From assembly GCF_028372415.1 (NCBI RefSeq), contig NC_092879.1, positions 94,708,241-94,772,240 on the forward strand: 64,000 nucleotides of DNA. The letters run 5' to 3'. Of this stretch, positions 44,136 to 55,779 are shown one piece after another (the stretch's first letter is position 1; the number at the start of each line of letters is the position of its first letter). Origin of the DNA: Notamacropus eugenii (Eukaryota; Chordata; Mammalia; Diprotodontia; Macropodidae). The notes beneath the pieces were generated by a model. That model saw only the letters and a program-made list of their open reading frames with translations. It had not been told where the DNA came from and did not search any database. A program made the position numbers and the translations under genes.

Positions 44136-47100
44136 CTTATATCCTTGTAAGTGTATACAATGAATCTTCAGCTCAGTAGATCTCAGGTTCAGGCAGAATG
44201 CATGGAGGGTACTCTATGGGAAATGCCCTTCAGGTCTGCTTTTCCCTAGGCCTGGAAACCTCCAGGTGATCAGTCAAGTCCCTCCAGCTCTCCTTTCAAC
44301 ATTTTACCCTGAATTCACAGCAGGGGACTGGCTCAAAAACTCTGGAAAGCCTTGGCATTTTTCATCCTAACATCTTCTCAGTGATCTTACACTTTCTCAT
44401 CTAGTTCTCTAGATCTCACTTTCCTTTAGAGGCACATGGGGTGCATGGACACTAAGGTCTCTGAAGGACTACTCACGTTCATTCCTTGGACCTTCCTGAC
44501 TGAGCAGTAGATAACATGGAGAGCCTTGTTGTAGAAATGGTTTCAAGGTCTCCTAATCTCTAGGTCAGAAAAATTGTCAGAAAGCACATACAGATACCTG
44601 AAGCTGCCTGGGCCTCTGTTTCCCCTTCACTCAGAGCAGGGGCCAGGCTAAACTGCTTTGGACAACGTTGACATTTGTAATCCTAGAATCTCCTTTATCT
44701 TACACCTGGGTCTCCAGCCTTCCAGGACTTTGTATCCTTTAGAGTCTTTGAAATGTTTTGGCTTCTGAAGACTCTCCATGACTTGTTCCTTTTTGTCCTG
44801 GGACTCTTGAGGGTGCACACACTATGGTCATGAAGGTCTATGGCCTCAGATTGAGGCAGAATGCATAGAGGGCACTCAAAGGCAAATGCCTGCCCTTGAG
44901 ATCCTCTTTGCTCTAGGGCTAGGAAATTGCAGGTGATCCCAATCAGGTCCCACGTGCTCCCTTTTCTACACTTTACCCCAAATTCACAGCAGGGGGTTGC
45001 ACCCCAAGCTTTGGAAAGCCTTGACCTTTTGAATCCGAGGATCTCCTTAGCCTGCTTACACTGGACTGTCCAGTTTTCCAGACCTCTGTGTCCTTTAGAG
45101 TAATAGAAACATTTTGGATGCTGAAGACTCTGAAAGACTTGTCACTTTGTATCCTTGCACAATTCTGGGTGCACACACAATGGGCATTGAGCTCTCTAGG
45201 CCTCAGTTGCAGACACAAGGCATGGAGGAGCATCAAGTGTCAAGGCCCTTCAGGTCCTCTTTGCTCTAGGCCTAGGGAACTGTAGCTGATCACAGTCAGG
45301 TTCTTCCAGCTCCCTTTTCTACATTTTACCCTATATCCAGGGCAAGGGGCTGGCTCTAAAGCTCTGGACATTTTCCATCCTAGGATCTTGTCAGTGGTAT
45401 TCAAACTGGCTCTCCAGCATTCTATGTCTCAGGTCCCTTTCAGTCACACAAATGGTTTTCTCTTATCAAGACTCTAAAAGAGTTGTCCTTTTTGTCCTTA
45501 GACTCTTGTGGGTGTATACAGTCACTATTTAGCGCCACAGGCCTCGGGTTCAGGCACAAGGGTCCTTTAGTGTAAATGACTCTAAGGCCCTCTCTTCTCT
45601 AGGCCTTCAAATGTCTAGGTGAACACACTCAGTTGCCTCAAGCTCCCTTTTCCACTTTTCAGCCTCAATTCACAGAATGGGGCAGGCTCACAAACTTTGG
45701 AAAGAGTGAACCCTTTGCATCTTAAGATCTTATATGAGATCTTACACTGAGATAACCAGCTTGCTAGGACTGTTTCCTGTATTGTCATATAATGGGTTGG
45801 GATGCTGAAGACTCAGAAACACGTGTCCCATCTTGGACTTGAAGAGTTGTGACTTCACATGCAGTGGTCATTCTGCACTGTAGACCTCAGGTTCAGGCAG
45901 ATTTCATCGAGGGGCCTGTAATGCAAAACCCCTTAAGTTCCTCTTTGCTCTAAGGCCATGGAAAATGTAGGTGATCTCAGTCAGGTCCACAAGCTCCCTG
46001 TTCCAGATTTTCCCATACATTTTGCATTCACAGCAGGGGGCTGGCTCAAAATCTTGCCAAAGCCTTTACATTTTTAGTCCTAGGATATGTTTAATGATCT
46101 TTAACTTGAACATCCAGCATGCTAGGACTCAGGTTCATACAGCCACATAAACTGTTTAGATTGTGAGGACTCCAAAATCCTTGTCATTTTTGTCCTTGGA
46201 CATTTGTGGGGGCACACACAGTGGTCATTCAGCCCCATAGGCCTCATTTTCAGGCAGAATGCATGGAGAGGCCTCTAGTCTCATTGCCCTGAAGGTCGTC
46301 TTTTCTCTAGGCCCACAACATTCTGGGTGATCACCCTCAGGTCCCATGAACTCTCTTTTCTACATTTTACCCTGCCTTCAAAGGAGGGGACTGGCTCAAA
46401 AAGTTTGGAAAGCATTTTCATTTTTAACCCTAGGATCCTGTAAGTGATCTTAAACTTGTTTATTTATCTTACTAGATCTCAGTTTCCTTTAGAGGCACAT
46501 GAAGTTCATAGACACTAAGGCCTCTGAAGGACTGGTGAACTTAATACCTTGGACCTCTCTGGCTGATCATGCAATGATCATTGTGCTGCATAGGTCTCAG
46601 ATTCAGACAGAACCCATGGAGAGGCATCGAGTGCACATGACCTTAAGGTCCTCTTTGTTCTAGGCCTAGGAAACTGTAGGTGATCCCAGTCAGATCCCTT
46701 CAACTCCCTTTTCTACATTTTAGTCTACCTTCACAGCAGGGGGGTAGCTCATAAGCTTTAGAAAGCATGGACCTTTTTAGTCCTAGGATCTCGTTAGTGA
46801 TATTACACAGGGCTCTCCAGCTTTCCAGGACTCTGTTTCCTTTCAAATCAAAGAAAGATTTTGGATTCTGAAGAGTCTTCAAGACATGCCATTTTTATCC
46901 TTGCATGCCTGTGGGTGCCTATACAATGGTCATTGAATGCTCTAGGCCTCAATTTCAGGCACCATGCATGGAGAGGCCTCAGGTGCAAATGCACATAAAG
47001 TCCTCTTTGCTCTAGGTCTAGAAAACTGTAAGTTATCACAGTCCTGTCCTTCAAGCTTCCTTTTCTAGGTTTTACCCTAAGTTCACAGCAGGGGGCTTTC

Positions 47101-47975
47101 TCAGAAGCTTGGTATCGCCTTGAAAGTTTTAATCCAAGGATCCTCTTAGTGATTTTCAACTTCACTATACAGCATTCTAGGACTCAGTTTCTCTTTAGTC
47201 ACATAAAGGCTTTGGCTGCTCAGGACTCTGAACAACTTGTAACCCTTTGTCCTTGGACACTTTTTCTTGCACACGTTGGAAATTCAGCTCCAAGCCCTCA
47301 GGTTCAGGCAGGATTCTCTTTTCTCTATGCCTACAAACCTCTAGGTGATCATAGTCTGGTCCCTCCAGCTACATTTTCTGCATTTTACCCTCAATTCACA
47401 GCATTGGGCTGGCGCGCAAGGTTTGGAAAGCATGGACACTTTTGATCTCAGGGTCGTTTGGGGGATTTTACATTGGGTACCCAGTTTGGCAAGACTGTTT
47501 CCATTAGAGTCACATAAAGTGGATGCTGTAGACTCAGAAAGACTTGTGCCAGTTTTTACTGGGACACATGTGGCTTCTCACACAATGGTCATTGAGCTCT
47601 GTAGGCCTTAGTTTCAGGCAGAATTCATGGACAGGCCTACAGTGCAAATGCCCTTTATGTCTTTCTTCCTCTAGGCCTAGGAAATTTTAGGTGATCATAG
47701 TCTGCTTCCTCAAGCTCCCATTACCCCATTTTTCACCAAACTCACAGCAGGGGGCTGGCTGAGAAGCTCTGGACTGCCTTGATGTTCTTAATCCTAATAT
47801 CACATTAATAATCTTACACACTGGGCTATCCGGCTTTCCAGGACTCGGTTCCTTTAGGGTCAAGGAAAGGTTTTGGAACCTGAAAACTCTAAAAGACTTG
47901 TCACTCTTTATCCTCAGATACTTGTGGGAATACAAAGAATGGTCATTGACCTGTCTAGGCCTCTGCATCAGGCAG
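44136..47975. repeat. ~345-bp satellite between solo LTR and LINE, unit 4
   Basis: About 11 monomers, essentially identical to 28,474-32,313. It ends in the left LINE target repeat (47,965-47,975). No gene is present. Confidence 0.9.
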
Positions 47976-49923
47976 GACCAAAAATCTATGGTGCATCAAA
48001 ACTGCTCAGTGCTGATGGAGGCACATTGATCAATGATAAGGACATGATCCTAGAGAGATGGGCTGAATGCTTCCATAGTGTTCTCAACAGACTATCATCA
48101 GTCAGTGCTGAGGCCATTGACCCTTTCCCTGAGGTTGAAGTCAATCCCTCCTTAGCTGAACTTCCAACTGAAGAAGAGGTTTGAAGGGTCATTAGGCTCC
48201 TTTCATGTGGCAAAGCACCTGATGATCTGTTCCAGCTGAGATTCACAAGGTAGGGGGACCATTGCTCCTACAAAAGCTGACTGAAGTTTCCAGGTTATAT
48301 GGCAAGAGGAGGTTTGCCCCCAGGAGTTCAAGGATGCCTCCACCGTCCATCTCTGTAAGGGTAAAGGGAATAGGTTGTCCTGTGACGGTCACAGGGGGAT
48401 CTCTCTCTTAATCACTGCTGGCAAAATTCTTGCTAGGGTTGTTCTTAATAGCTGATCCTTCACCTGGAAGATGGTGAGCTACCTGAGAGCCAGTGTGGCT
48501 TCAGAAAGGGCCGAGGAACAGTCGATATGGTGTTTGCTGCCCAACAACTCCAGGAGAAATGTCAGGAGCACAACAGAGGTCTGTACACAACATTTGTAGA
48601 TCTCACCAAGGCCTTTCACACTGTTAGTCGTGAGGACTTATGGAAAATTATGTCAAAATTTGGTTGCCAGGAGAAGTTCACCAATATTGTGCGTCAATTT
48701 CATGATGGAGTGTCTGCCTGGATTCTGGATAATGGACAAAGCTCTCGTGCCTTCCCAGTCACCAGTGGAGTGAAACAGGGCTCTGTGCTTGCTCCCATGC
48801 TTTTGAGCATGATGTTTTCATCCTTGTTGACAAATGCTTTCAAGGAGGATGAACATGGCATCAAGGTCAACTACCGTACTGATGGTAAATTCTTCAGTTT
48901 GAAAAGGTTACAAGCCAAGACCAAAGTGGAGGGAGTGTTGGTGCATGATCTTCTGTTTGCAGATGACTGTGCACTCAATGCAGCCTCTGAAGCTGAGATG
49001 CAGCAAAGTATGGATCAATTCTCTGCTGCCTGTGCTCATTTTGGCCTAATAATTAACACCAAGAAAACACAGGTGCTCCATCAACCACCACCACACCATC
49101 CATGCGTGGAACCATCAGTTACCACAAATGGAGAAGTTTTGAATGCTGTGGATAAGTTCACTTACCTTGGTGATGAACTTTCCAGGGATGTACACATTGA
49201 CAATAAGGTTGATATGCACATTGCCAGAGCTAGCTCAGTGTTTGGGAGGCTCTGAAGAAAAGTATGGGAGAGAAGAGGTATTAGACGGACTACCAAACAG
49301 AAGGTCTACAGAGCCGTTGTGCTGACTTCATTTTTGTATGCCTGTGAAACATGGACAGTCTGCCAGCACCATGCCAGGAAACTGAATCACTTCCATTTGA
49401 ACTGTCTTAGGAAGATTCTGAGGATCACCTGGCAGGATAAGGTATCAGACACTGAAGTCCTTGCTTGAGCTGAACTGTCAAGCATTCAAACTATGCTTTG
49501 GAGAGCGCAGCTCGGATGGGCTGGCCACGTTGTTCAAATGCCAAATGTACGGTTGCCAAAAACACTATTTTATGGAGAACTCACATGGGGCAGGCAATCA
49601 CACGGTGGCCAGAAGAAACAATACAAGGACATTCTCAAGGTCTCTCTCAAGAACTTTGTATTTGACTGTGCAACATGGGAGGCACTGGCACAGGACTGCT
49701 CAGCATGGCGTGCCCACATCGGAAAAGGAGACAGCACAAAGTAAACGCAAGATGCTCAGATTTGGGATATCCACCCCAAATATTCACACGTACTATCTGT
49801 GCCCAGCTGGTGGTAGAGCATTCCCAGCTCATATGGGTCTGATCAGCCACAGTCAGACACACTGAAATTTCACTTTACCATGGTGATGTCATTTTGTTCC
49901 TCTTGAAAGATGAAGGACAACAA
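47976..49923 (+). mobile_element. 5'-truncated dead LINE with reverse transcriptase, unit 4
   Basis: Duplicate of 32,314-34,261, with the core reverse transcriptase frame at 48,527-49,255 and the 11-bp repeat GCATCAGGCAG on both sides (47,965-47,975; 49,924-49,934). It carries the same stops and frame changes, so it was copied with the unit rather than newly inserted. Confidence 0.85.
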
Positions 49924-50785
49924 GCATCAGGCAGAATGCATTGAGGGGCCTCAAGTGCAAATACCCTTATGGTCCTCTTTGCTCTAGGCCTAGGGAACTG
50001 TAGCTGATCACAATCAGGTTCTTCCAGCTCCCTTTTTTACACTATATTCACAGCAGGGGGCTGGCTCCAAAGCTTTGGAAAGCCTTGACATTTTGAATCT
50101 CAGAATCTTGTTAGTGATGTTGAATTGGGCTACCTAGCATTCTGCATCTCAGTTTCCTTTCAGTCCCATAAACAGTTTGGATTCTAAAGACTCTAACAGA
50201 TGTGTCACTTTTTGTCCTTGGACGATTGTGGGGGCACACACAATCACCATTCGGCTCCATTGACCTCAAGTTCAGGCATTAGGCATGGAGGGCAGTCACA
50301 TGCCAACGCACTTCCTGTCCTGTGCTCTACTCCTAGGAAACTGTACGTGATCCTAGTCAGCTCCCTCAAGCTTCCTTTTCTACATTTGACTGGACATTCA
50401 CAGCAAGGGTCTGCCTCACACCCTTTGGACAGGCTTGATATTTTTAATCATAGCATATCGTTAGTGATCTTATACTGGGTTATGCAGTTTTCCAGAACTC
50501 TGTTTCCTTTAAAGTCATAGAAATGTCTAAGATTCTGAACATTCTAACAGATATGACACTTTCCGTCCTTGGGAGGATTGTTAGTGCACAAACAATGGCC
50601 ATTCAGCTCCACTGACCTCAGATTCAGGCATTAGGCATGGAGGCCCCTGAAGTGCAAATATCCTTAAGATCCTCTTTGCTCTAGGCCTAGGAATCTGTAG
50701 GTGATCCCAGTCAGCACCCTCAAGCTCAATTTTCTACATGGGACCCTGAATTCAAAGCAGGGGGCGGGCTCCAAAGCTTTGGAAA
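49924..50785. repeat. ~345-bp satellite between LINE and gene block, unit 4
   Basis: About 2.5 monomers, same as 34,262-35,123. No gene is present. Confidence 0.88.
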
Positions 50786-52528
50786 TTTCAATGTCACTCT
50801 GTGTGCAATAGAAGAAATTGTCATAGACTGTGTGGCTGCTTTTGTTGCTATTCAGTCATATATCAGTTGTCTCCAATGCTTCAGGATGCCATTTGGGATT
50901 TTCTCTGGGTGCTGTCCACCTCTCTTTCTTCTCTCCTCATATAAATGCTTTGAAGCCTTCTCTAGGACCATTGGAAAGGACTCACAGGGAAATGCTGAGA
51001 GACAGAGCTGGACATACATATAGGTGTCTAGACGTCCCTATCCACAGGGGTCTACCTTTCCTCCCCAGACCAAATCAAGTAGATTCCCAGGCTAGGAGAA
51101 AGGAAGTAATTGAAACATCCCTGTCTCCTGCAAGAGACCCTACCCACTGCCCTTTCTGGCTGGCAAGATGTTCAGTAGCTTAGTGCTTTCTCAGCGTATC
51201 TTATTCTTGTCAGTGGGGAGGAGTGAGCAGAGCTAGGGCTAATATGGTCTTAGGCTACATGAAGAGAAAGATGAGCCCAACTTGTCCAGAAACAAATGAC
51301 AGAGAACTGGAAGAGAAAAGGAACACCCGGGATGCCAGAGTGAAGACACACAAAAAAAACGAGACAGGCTAGAACACTAGGCTAACCCTAAGGTGGGGAT
51401 GGGGGGATTAGATCAGTGGGAAGGGGGGTGCTTCATCTTCCAAAGATCTAGGCTGAAGTAGGGAACCTGGAGGCCCCAGGGGGCCTTCTGGGTCCTCAAG
51501 TGTGGCAGCCTTTGGACTGAATCCAAACTTCAGAGAACAGATCCCCTGAGTCAAAGGATTTGTTCTGTACAGCTTGAAGTCGTGGTCAAAAGGCCCCACT
51601 TGAGGAGCTGGGGGGCCCTTGAGGCCTTGGGGCCACAGGTCCCTCAGCCAGGACCGGGTTTTAATGGGCTGCAAGCTCCATATGAACCTACTGTGTGACA
51701 CAGCAGCCAAGGAAGAGAATTTGGTCTTGGGGTGTGCAGAAAGCTTTCTCCTCCAAGAAGCAGTAGGTCATAGGACTGTTGTCCTTTGTCTGGCTCAGAT
51801 TCAGCTGTGGGGAGCAACCACACGTTAAGAAGGACCCATGGGGATAGGCCTTGAGTGTGAGCTCTGTTGCCACAGGTTGAAGAAACAGAATGTTAGCCTA
51901 GAGAAAAGAAAAGTTGGAAGAGGTGGGAGAAATGGCAGCACGCACTTAAGCATTTGTGGAAGAGGCTTGTGACTTATGTTTGGCCCTGAGAAGGTGGAAG
52001 AGGACACTTCCCAACACTTCAAGGTATCCTGGATTACATGTCACCTGCCTAGAGGTCTGGAAGCAACCAAGACAGAGCAGTGAAATGATGTCCCAAGACA
52101 GTCATCTCTTGAAGAAAGTGTAGATGTTTAGCGTGGCCAAGAGAGGGCTGAAGGCAGGAATTCCCAATCCGGGGTGCCCTTAAGGCAGGGACTCAAGAAG
52201 CTTGTTCAATGGCCAGGGGGAATATTCTCCTCCATCAGTATGGTATCCTCCTGAAATGAATGAAATCTATGATTTTCTTTATTATGTGCATATGTATGAT
52301 ACTCTCACACTTCTGTTCATGTGGAATAGGGAGGTAAGGTTTACTAAAAGGGGTACTTATATGAAGGGGTGGCAGAACCCTCCCCCCCCCAAATTGTGAC
52401 ACTCTAGGAATAGGTGACATGATGAATCCTTTGGGCTTCAGCATAAATTAATTTATCCCCTCCTCTCCCACTGATTTCGATGGGGGAATTCTTCCATGCT
52501 TTAAAGAATGAATGGACCCTAGGGGCAG
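50786..52528. other. Non-satellite 5' part of gene block, copy 4
   Basis: Same content as 35,124-36,866: SINE fragment at 50,838-50,914 (antisense), weak antisense coding candidate at 51,408-51,897, no other feature recognised. Confidence 0.6.
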
Positions 52529-52721
52529 AGTTGGAGAGAACCTCCAGAAGTCATCCAGTTCCATTCCCACATTTTAGAGAGGAGGGCAGTGCCCAGAGAG
52601 AGTGTGACCTGTCCTAGATCACAGGGATCCAAGTGTGAAAGTCTCTGTGAGTTCCAGTGCAGTGCAGCCCACTTGGCGATACACTGGGTGATTTGTGGCT
52701 CAACTGGTCTTTTCTCTTGGT

Positions 52722-52925
52722 TTGCTTTCAGTCCAGTCCAGCTGTCATTTGGGGCAAAGCTACTGGAGTGATTTGCCATTTCCTTCCCCAGCTCGTTTTG
52801 CAGATGGGGAAAGAGAGGCCAACAGGTTCCCAGAGCTAGTCAGAGTCTGAGGTTGCATGCGAAGTCAGGTCTTGCTGCCTCCAGACCTGACATGCCACTG
52901 TACCCACTGGGGCACCCAGCTGCCC
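52722..52925 (-). repeat. Marsupial-type SINE, antisense (copy 4)
   Basis: Equivalent of 9,030-9,233 and 37,060-37,263. The MIR-like fragment at 52,529-52,652 lies upstream. Confidence 0.7.
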
Positions 52926-53021
52926 TAAGGAAGCCACCCTGCTGGTGTTGTGTGTGCATTTGGTGCAGGCCCGTCCAAGCCATGTGAGCTGGGCCTGGAA
53001 GGAGCGGTTTCAGGTGGGCTA

Positions 53022-53597
53022 GGCCACGAGCATGGCACTGGTCCCCATCTCTGGCTTGGCACCGCCCCGGCCTGGCGGCCGTGGACGTGGAAGAGTGCGG
53101 GCCAGGTATGGCTGGCCAGGGTTCCAGCCCGGGGGGCGGGGTCGCGCTCGAGGCCTACGTCCCTCCAGGACGCCCAAGAACCTGCTTTGTGACCTCATCA
53201 GGGGGCACGAAGGGCAGACGGCCGCGCAGACTGAGCCAGGGAGAAGCCGCGGGCAGGCTCGTCGTGCGCAGAGGCAGGGCGCCTTCCTCCTGTCCGCTGC
53301 CAGGCGCGAGGCTGGCCGGCCCCTGCCTCGCCATCTCCCTCCCTTTGTGTCCTTCCTCAGTCCCCTCCCGACAGACACTCTCTCCCTCGGGGCCTCCTTC
53401 TTGCTTCCCTCACCCTCCCGCCCGCAGCCGTGCCCTGTTCGCTGCCGCGCTGGCCCCCACCGTCCTCCTTGTCCTCGGCGTCGTCAGCGTGCTCCTGTCC
53501 TTGTCCTCTTCATCCTCCTCGTGTCCTCGTCGTCCGCCTGTCCTGGTATCCTCGTCGCCTGCCCAGCCTCACCTGGCGCACCTGTGCCTGTCTCCCG
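53022..53597 (+). promoter_or_regulatory. CpG-rich probable promoter, gene copy 4
   Basis: Third copy of the CpG-rich block, unchanged from 37,360-37,935, ending just before the start codon at 53,601. Confidence 0.55.
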
Positions 53598-53600
53598 ACT

Positions 53601-55620
53601 ATGCCTGTGAACTTGGGGCCAGCTTTCCTCCTGCTCAGCGCTGCCATCTTGGCCAGCCTCTCTGCCCTGCTGTGGATGATGGGCTGCAGGTGGTTTAAGG
53701 TAGACAGTTGAGCCACAGCTTAGAGAAACAGGCAGACAGAGGCAGAGAGAGAGAGAGAGGAAAGGGGAGGAGGAGGAGGAGGAGGAGGAGGCGGGGCAGG
53801 AGAGGAGAGACACCCCATTGGAGAGAGAGAGTGTCACTGCCCCTCCCCCTTCCTCTGCCCATGCCAGGAACCCCTTCCACCCTCAGCCCCTTGCCCACTT
53901 CTGCCTCCCCTCACCCCTTCACTCCTCACTCCAAAAAGGGAGACCAAGTTCCTTGGAAGTGGTGAGCCAACCTAGGGAGACCCTCTCCTTCCCTCTTCCC
54001 TCCCCCCACAGGGAGCCCAAAATACAGGTAGCCACCAAAGCAGCTACCTGGAGGCAGCTCCTGAGGCCTCTGTTGGGGGCCCTCTCCCACTCCTTATCAC
54101 TCCAGCTCTGGCCTCCACTGCTTCTCTTGGATTCTCCTGCCTTCCTCTCTCTTTCTCCCCCTCTCCTGTGAGTATGCCTTAAGCTGCCCACTAGCACCTG
54201 TTCTCTGTGGGCACCACTGAGGACTTCTCCAGGTAGCTCAGGCCCAGCCTCAACAACACTGAAATGTATTCTTGGAACCTGGGTACTTGAGGGGGAGCAG
54301 GTGGAGGGGGAGCGGGAGGGGAAGGTTCTGCTGTGGAAAACAGACTTGGCATTGCCTGCTCCCAGCAAGCTCCAGTAATCAAAGCCTAGAAATGATAGGA
54401 GCTAAGGGCAGCTGTACCTTGACCTGGAAAAGGCACTTTTCTATGAAGAATGCATTTCTTTTTGAAAATCAAGCCACTGGTCTTAGTTCATAGGCAGGGT
54501 GGCCTTCCCTTGGGCAAAGTCTGTTCACATATGTTGACTTTTAGGTCAACTAAGTGTTCTTGCAACTTCTAGTTCATTTGGCTCCATCCTGCAACCATGC
54601 CCAAGGAGAGTTTTGAGCAGTTAGACAAGGAGAGGAGGGAAACCCTCCTGGCAGGCTGGGCTGCTTTAGCATGTCTTCCTGGACCTAGTAGATGTTCATG
54701 TTCTCCTCACTGCTGCTGAGACCACTATGGCATGTAGAGCATCAAGAATGCTTCCTCTGGTCAGGAAAGGTGTTTCCATGCAAATTCTGGTGCTGATGAG
54801 TTTGAGAATGGGCCAGTAATTGTTCCTCACTGAAAGAGCCTTTGCTGTGTCCTTCAGGAAGATGGGGACTGTGTGGGCATGAGTCTCAGGGGTTGTAAGT
54901 CAGTGGAGAGAAATCAGTTCTTAAATGGGGGCTAGTGCAGGCACTCCACATGTACCTTACATCCCTGTGGCTCAGAACCTGGGCACATTGACCTTGATCT
55001 GGTTGGTCAGCCTGATCCTGGCTCTTGAATTCTTCCAGTGCTGAGGCTGGGGAGACATCCTGTGAGTTCCTGAGCCTTGTTTTCCCAGCCCAATTTAGAG
55101 AAAGAACCCCCAGCGCCTAGCTGGGTACCATGCGCAGCCTAAGTGTTTCATCAGTGTTTACCAAGGGCTTCAGACTCAGAAGGGCCAATCAAAGTATTTT
55201 CTACCTCTTATCTTTGGAAAGGTTAGAGGTGAGGTGGAGGGAACAGGCACAGGTTCCACATCCTCTAACTACTGGTCGGAGATTTCCAAAGTCCATAACC
55301 ACAGATGCATAATTTCTTTCTTTTTCCAGAAAAACATCCATGAAACCACAGCAGACAATCATGATGTTGCCTCAGAAAACAATAGCGATACTGCTTTGTC
55401 AATGCGGGAGCTGTCCCAAGGCACCCGGAATGATTTCGCACATTCACGTGCCTTGCAGCAAAGAATTCTGGTAAACCTCAGAGCAGTGGAGCATAACCTG
55501 GCCGAACTTCGCCAATTTCTACTTGCTCGGCGCATAAATGCAGAAATAACCTACCGAGAGATGTGTAAAAGAGAGATCCGAACCGCAAAATTGAAGCAAG
55601 CTAAGAATAAAAGTCACTGA
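53601..55620 (+). CDS. Candidate three-exon small membrane protein gene, copy 4
   Basis: Exons 53,601-53,699, 54,012-54,167 and 55,330-55,620, phase 0 throughout, predicted product 181 residues and identical to copy 3. Splice sites are the same: AAG|GTAGAC donor of exon 1 (weak), CCCCCCACAG acceptor and GTGAGT donor around exon 2, TTTCTTTTTCCAG before exon 3. AATAAA at 55,606 overlaps the last codons. Because copies 3 and 4 are nearly identical throughout, introns included, their agreement shows recent duplication and is not evidence of constraint. Confidence 0.5.
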
Positions 55621-55666
55621 ATACACACAGAACTCTTGATTTTCGTGATATCATAGGTATCTGTAT

Positions 55667-55779
55667 GAGGCAGCTTGGTGGCTCAGTGGCTAGAGGACTT
55701 GACCTGGAGTCAGGAAGGGCCCGAGTTCAAATTCATCCTTATATACTTGCTAGCTATGGGAGACTGGGTCAATCAAGTC
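55667..55779 (+). repeat. Marsupial-type SINE, 3' of gene copy 4
   Basis: Same insertion as at 40,005, with A-box TGGCTCAGTGG and B-box-like GTTCAAATTC. Satellite follows directly. Confidence 0.8.
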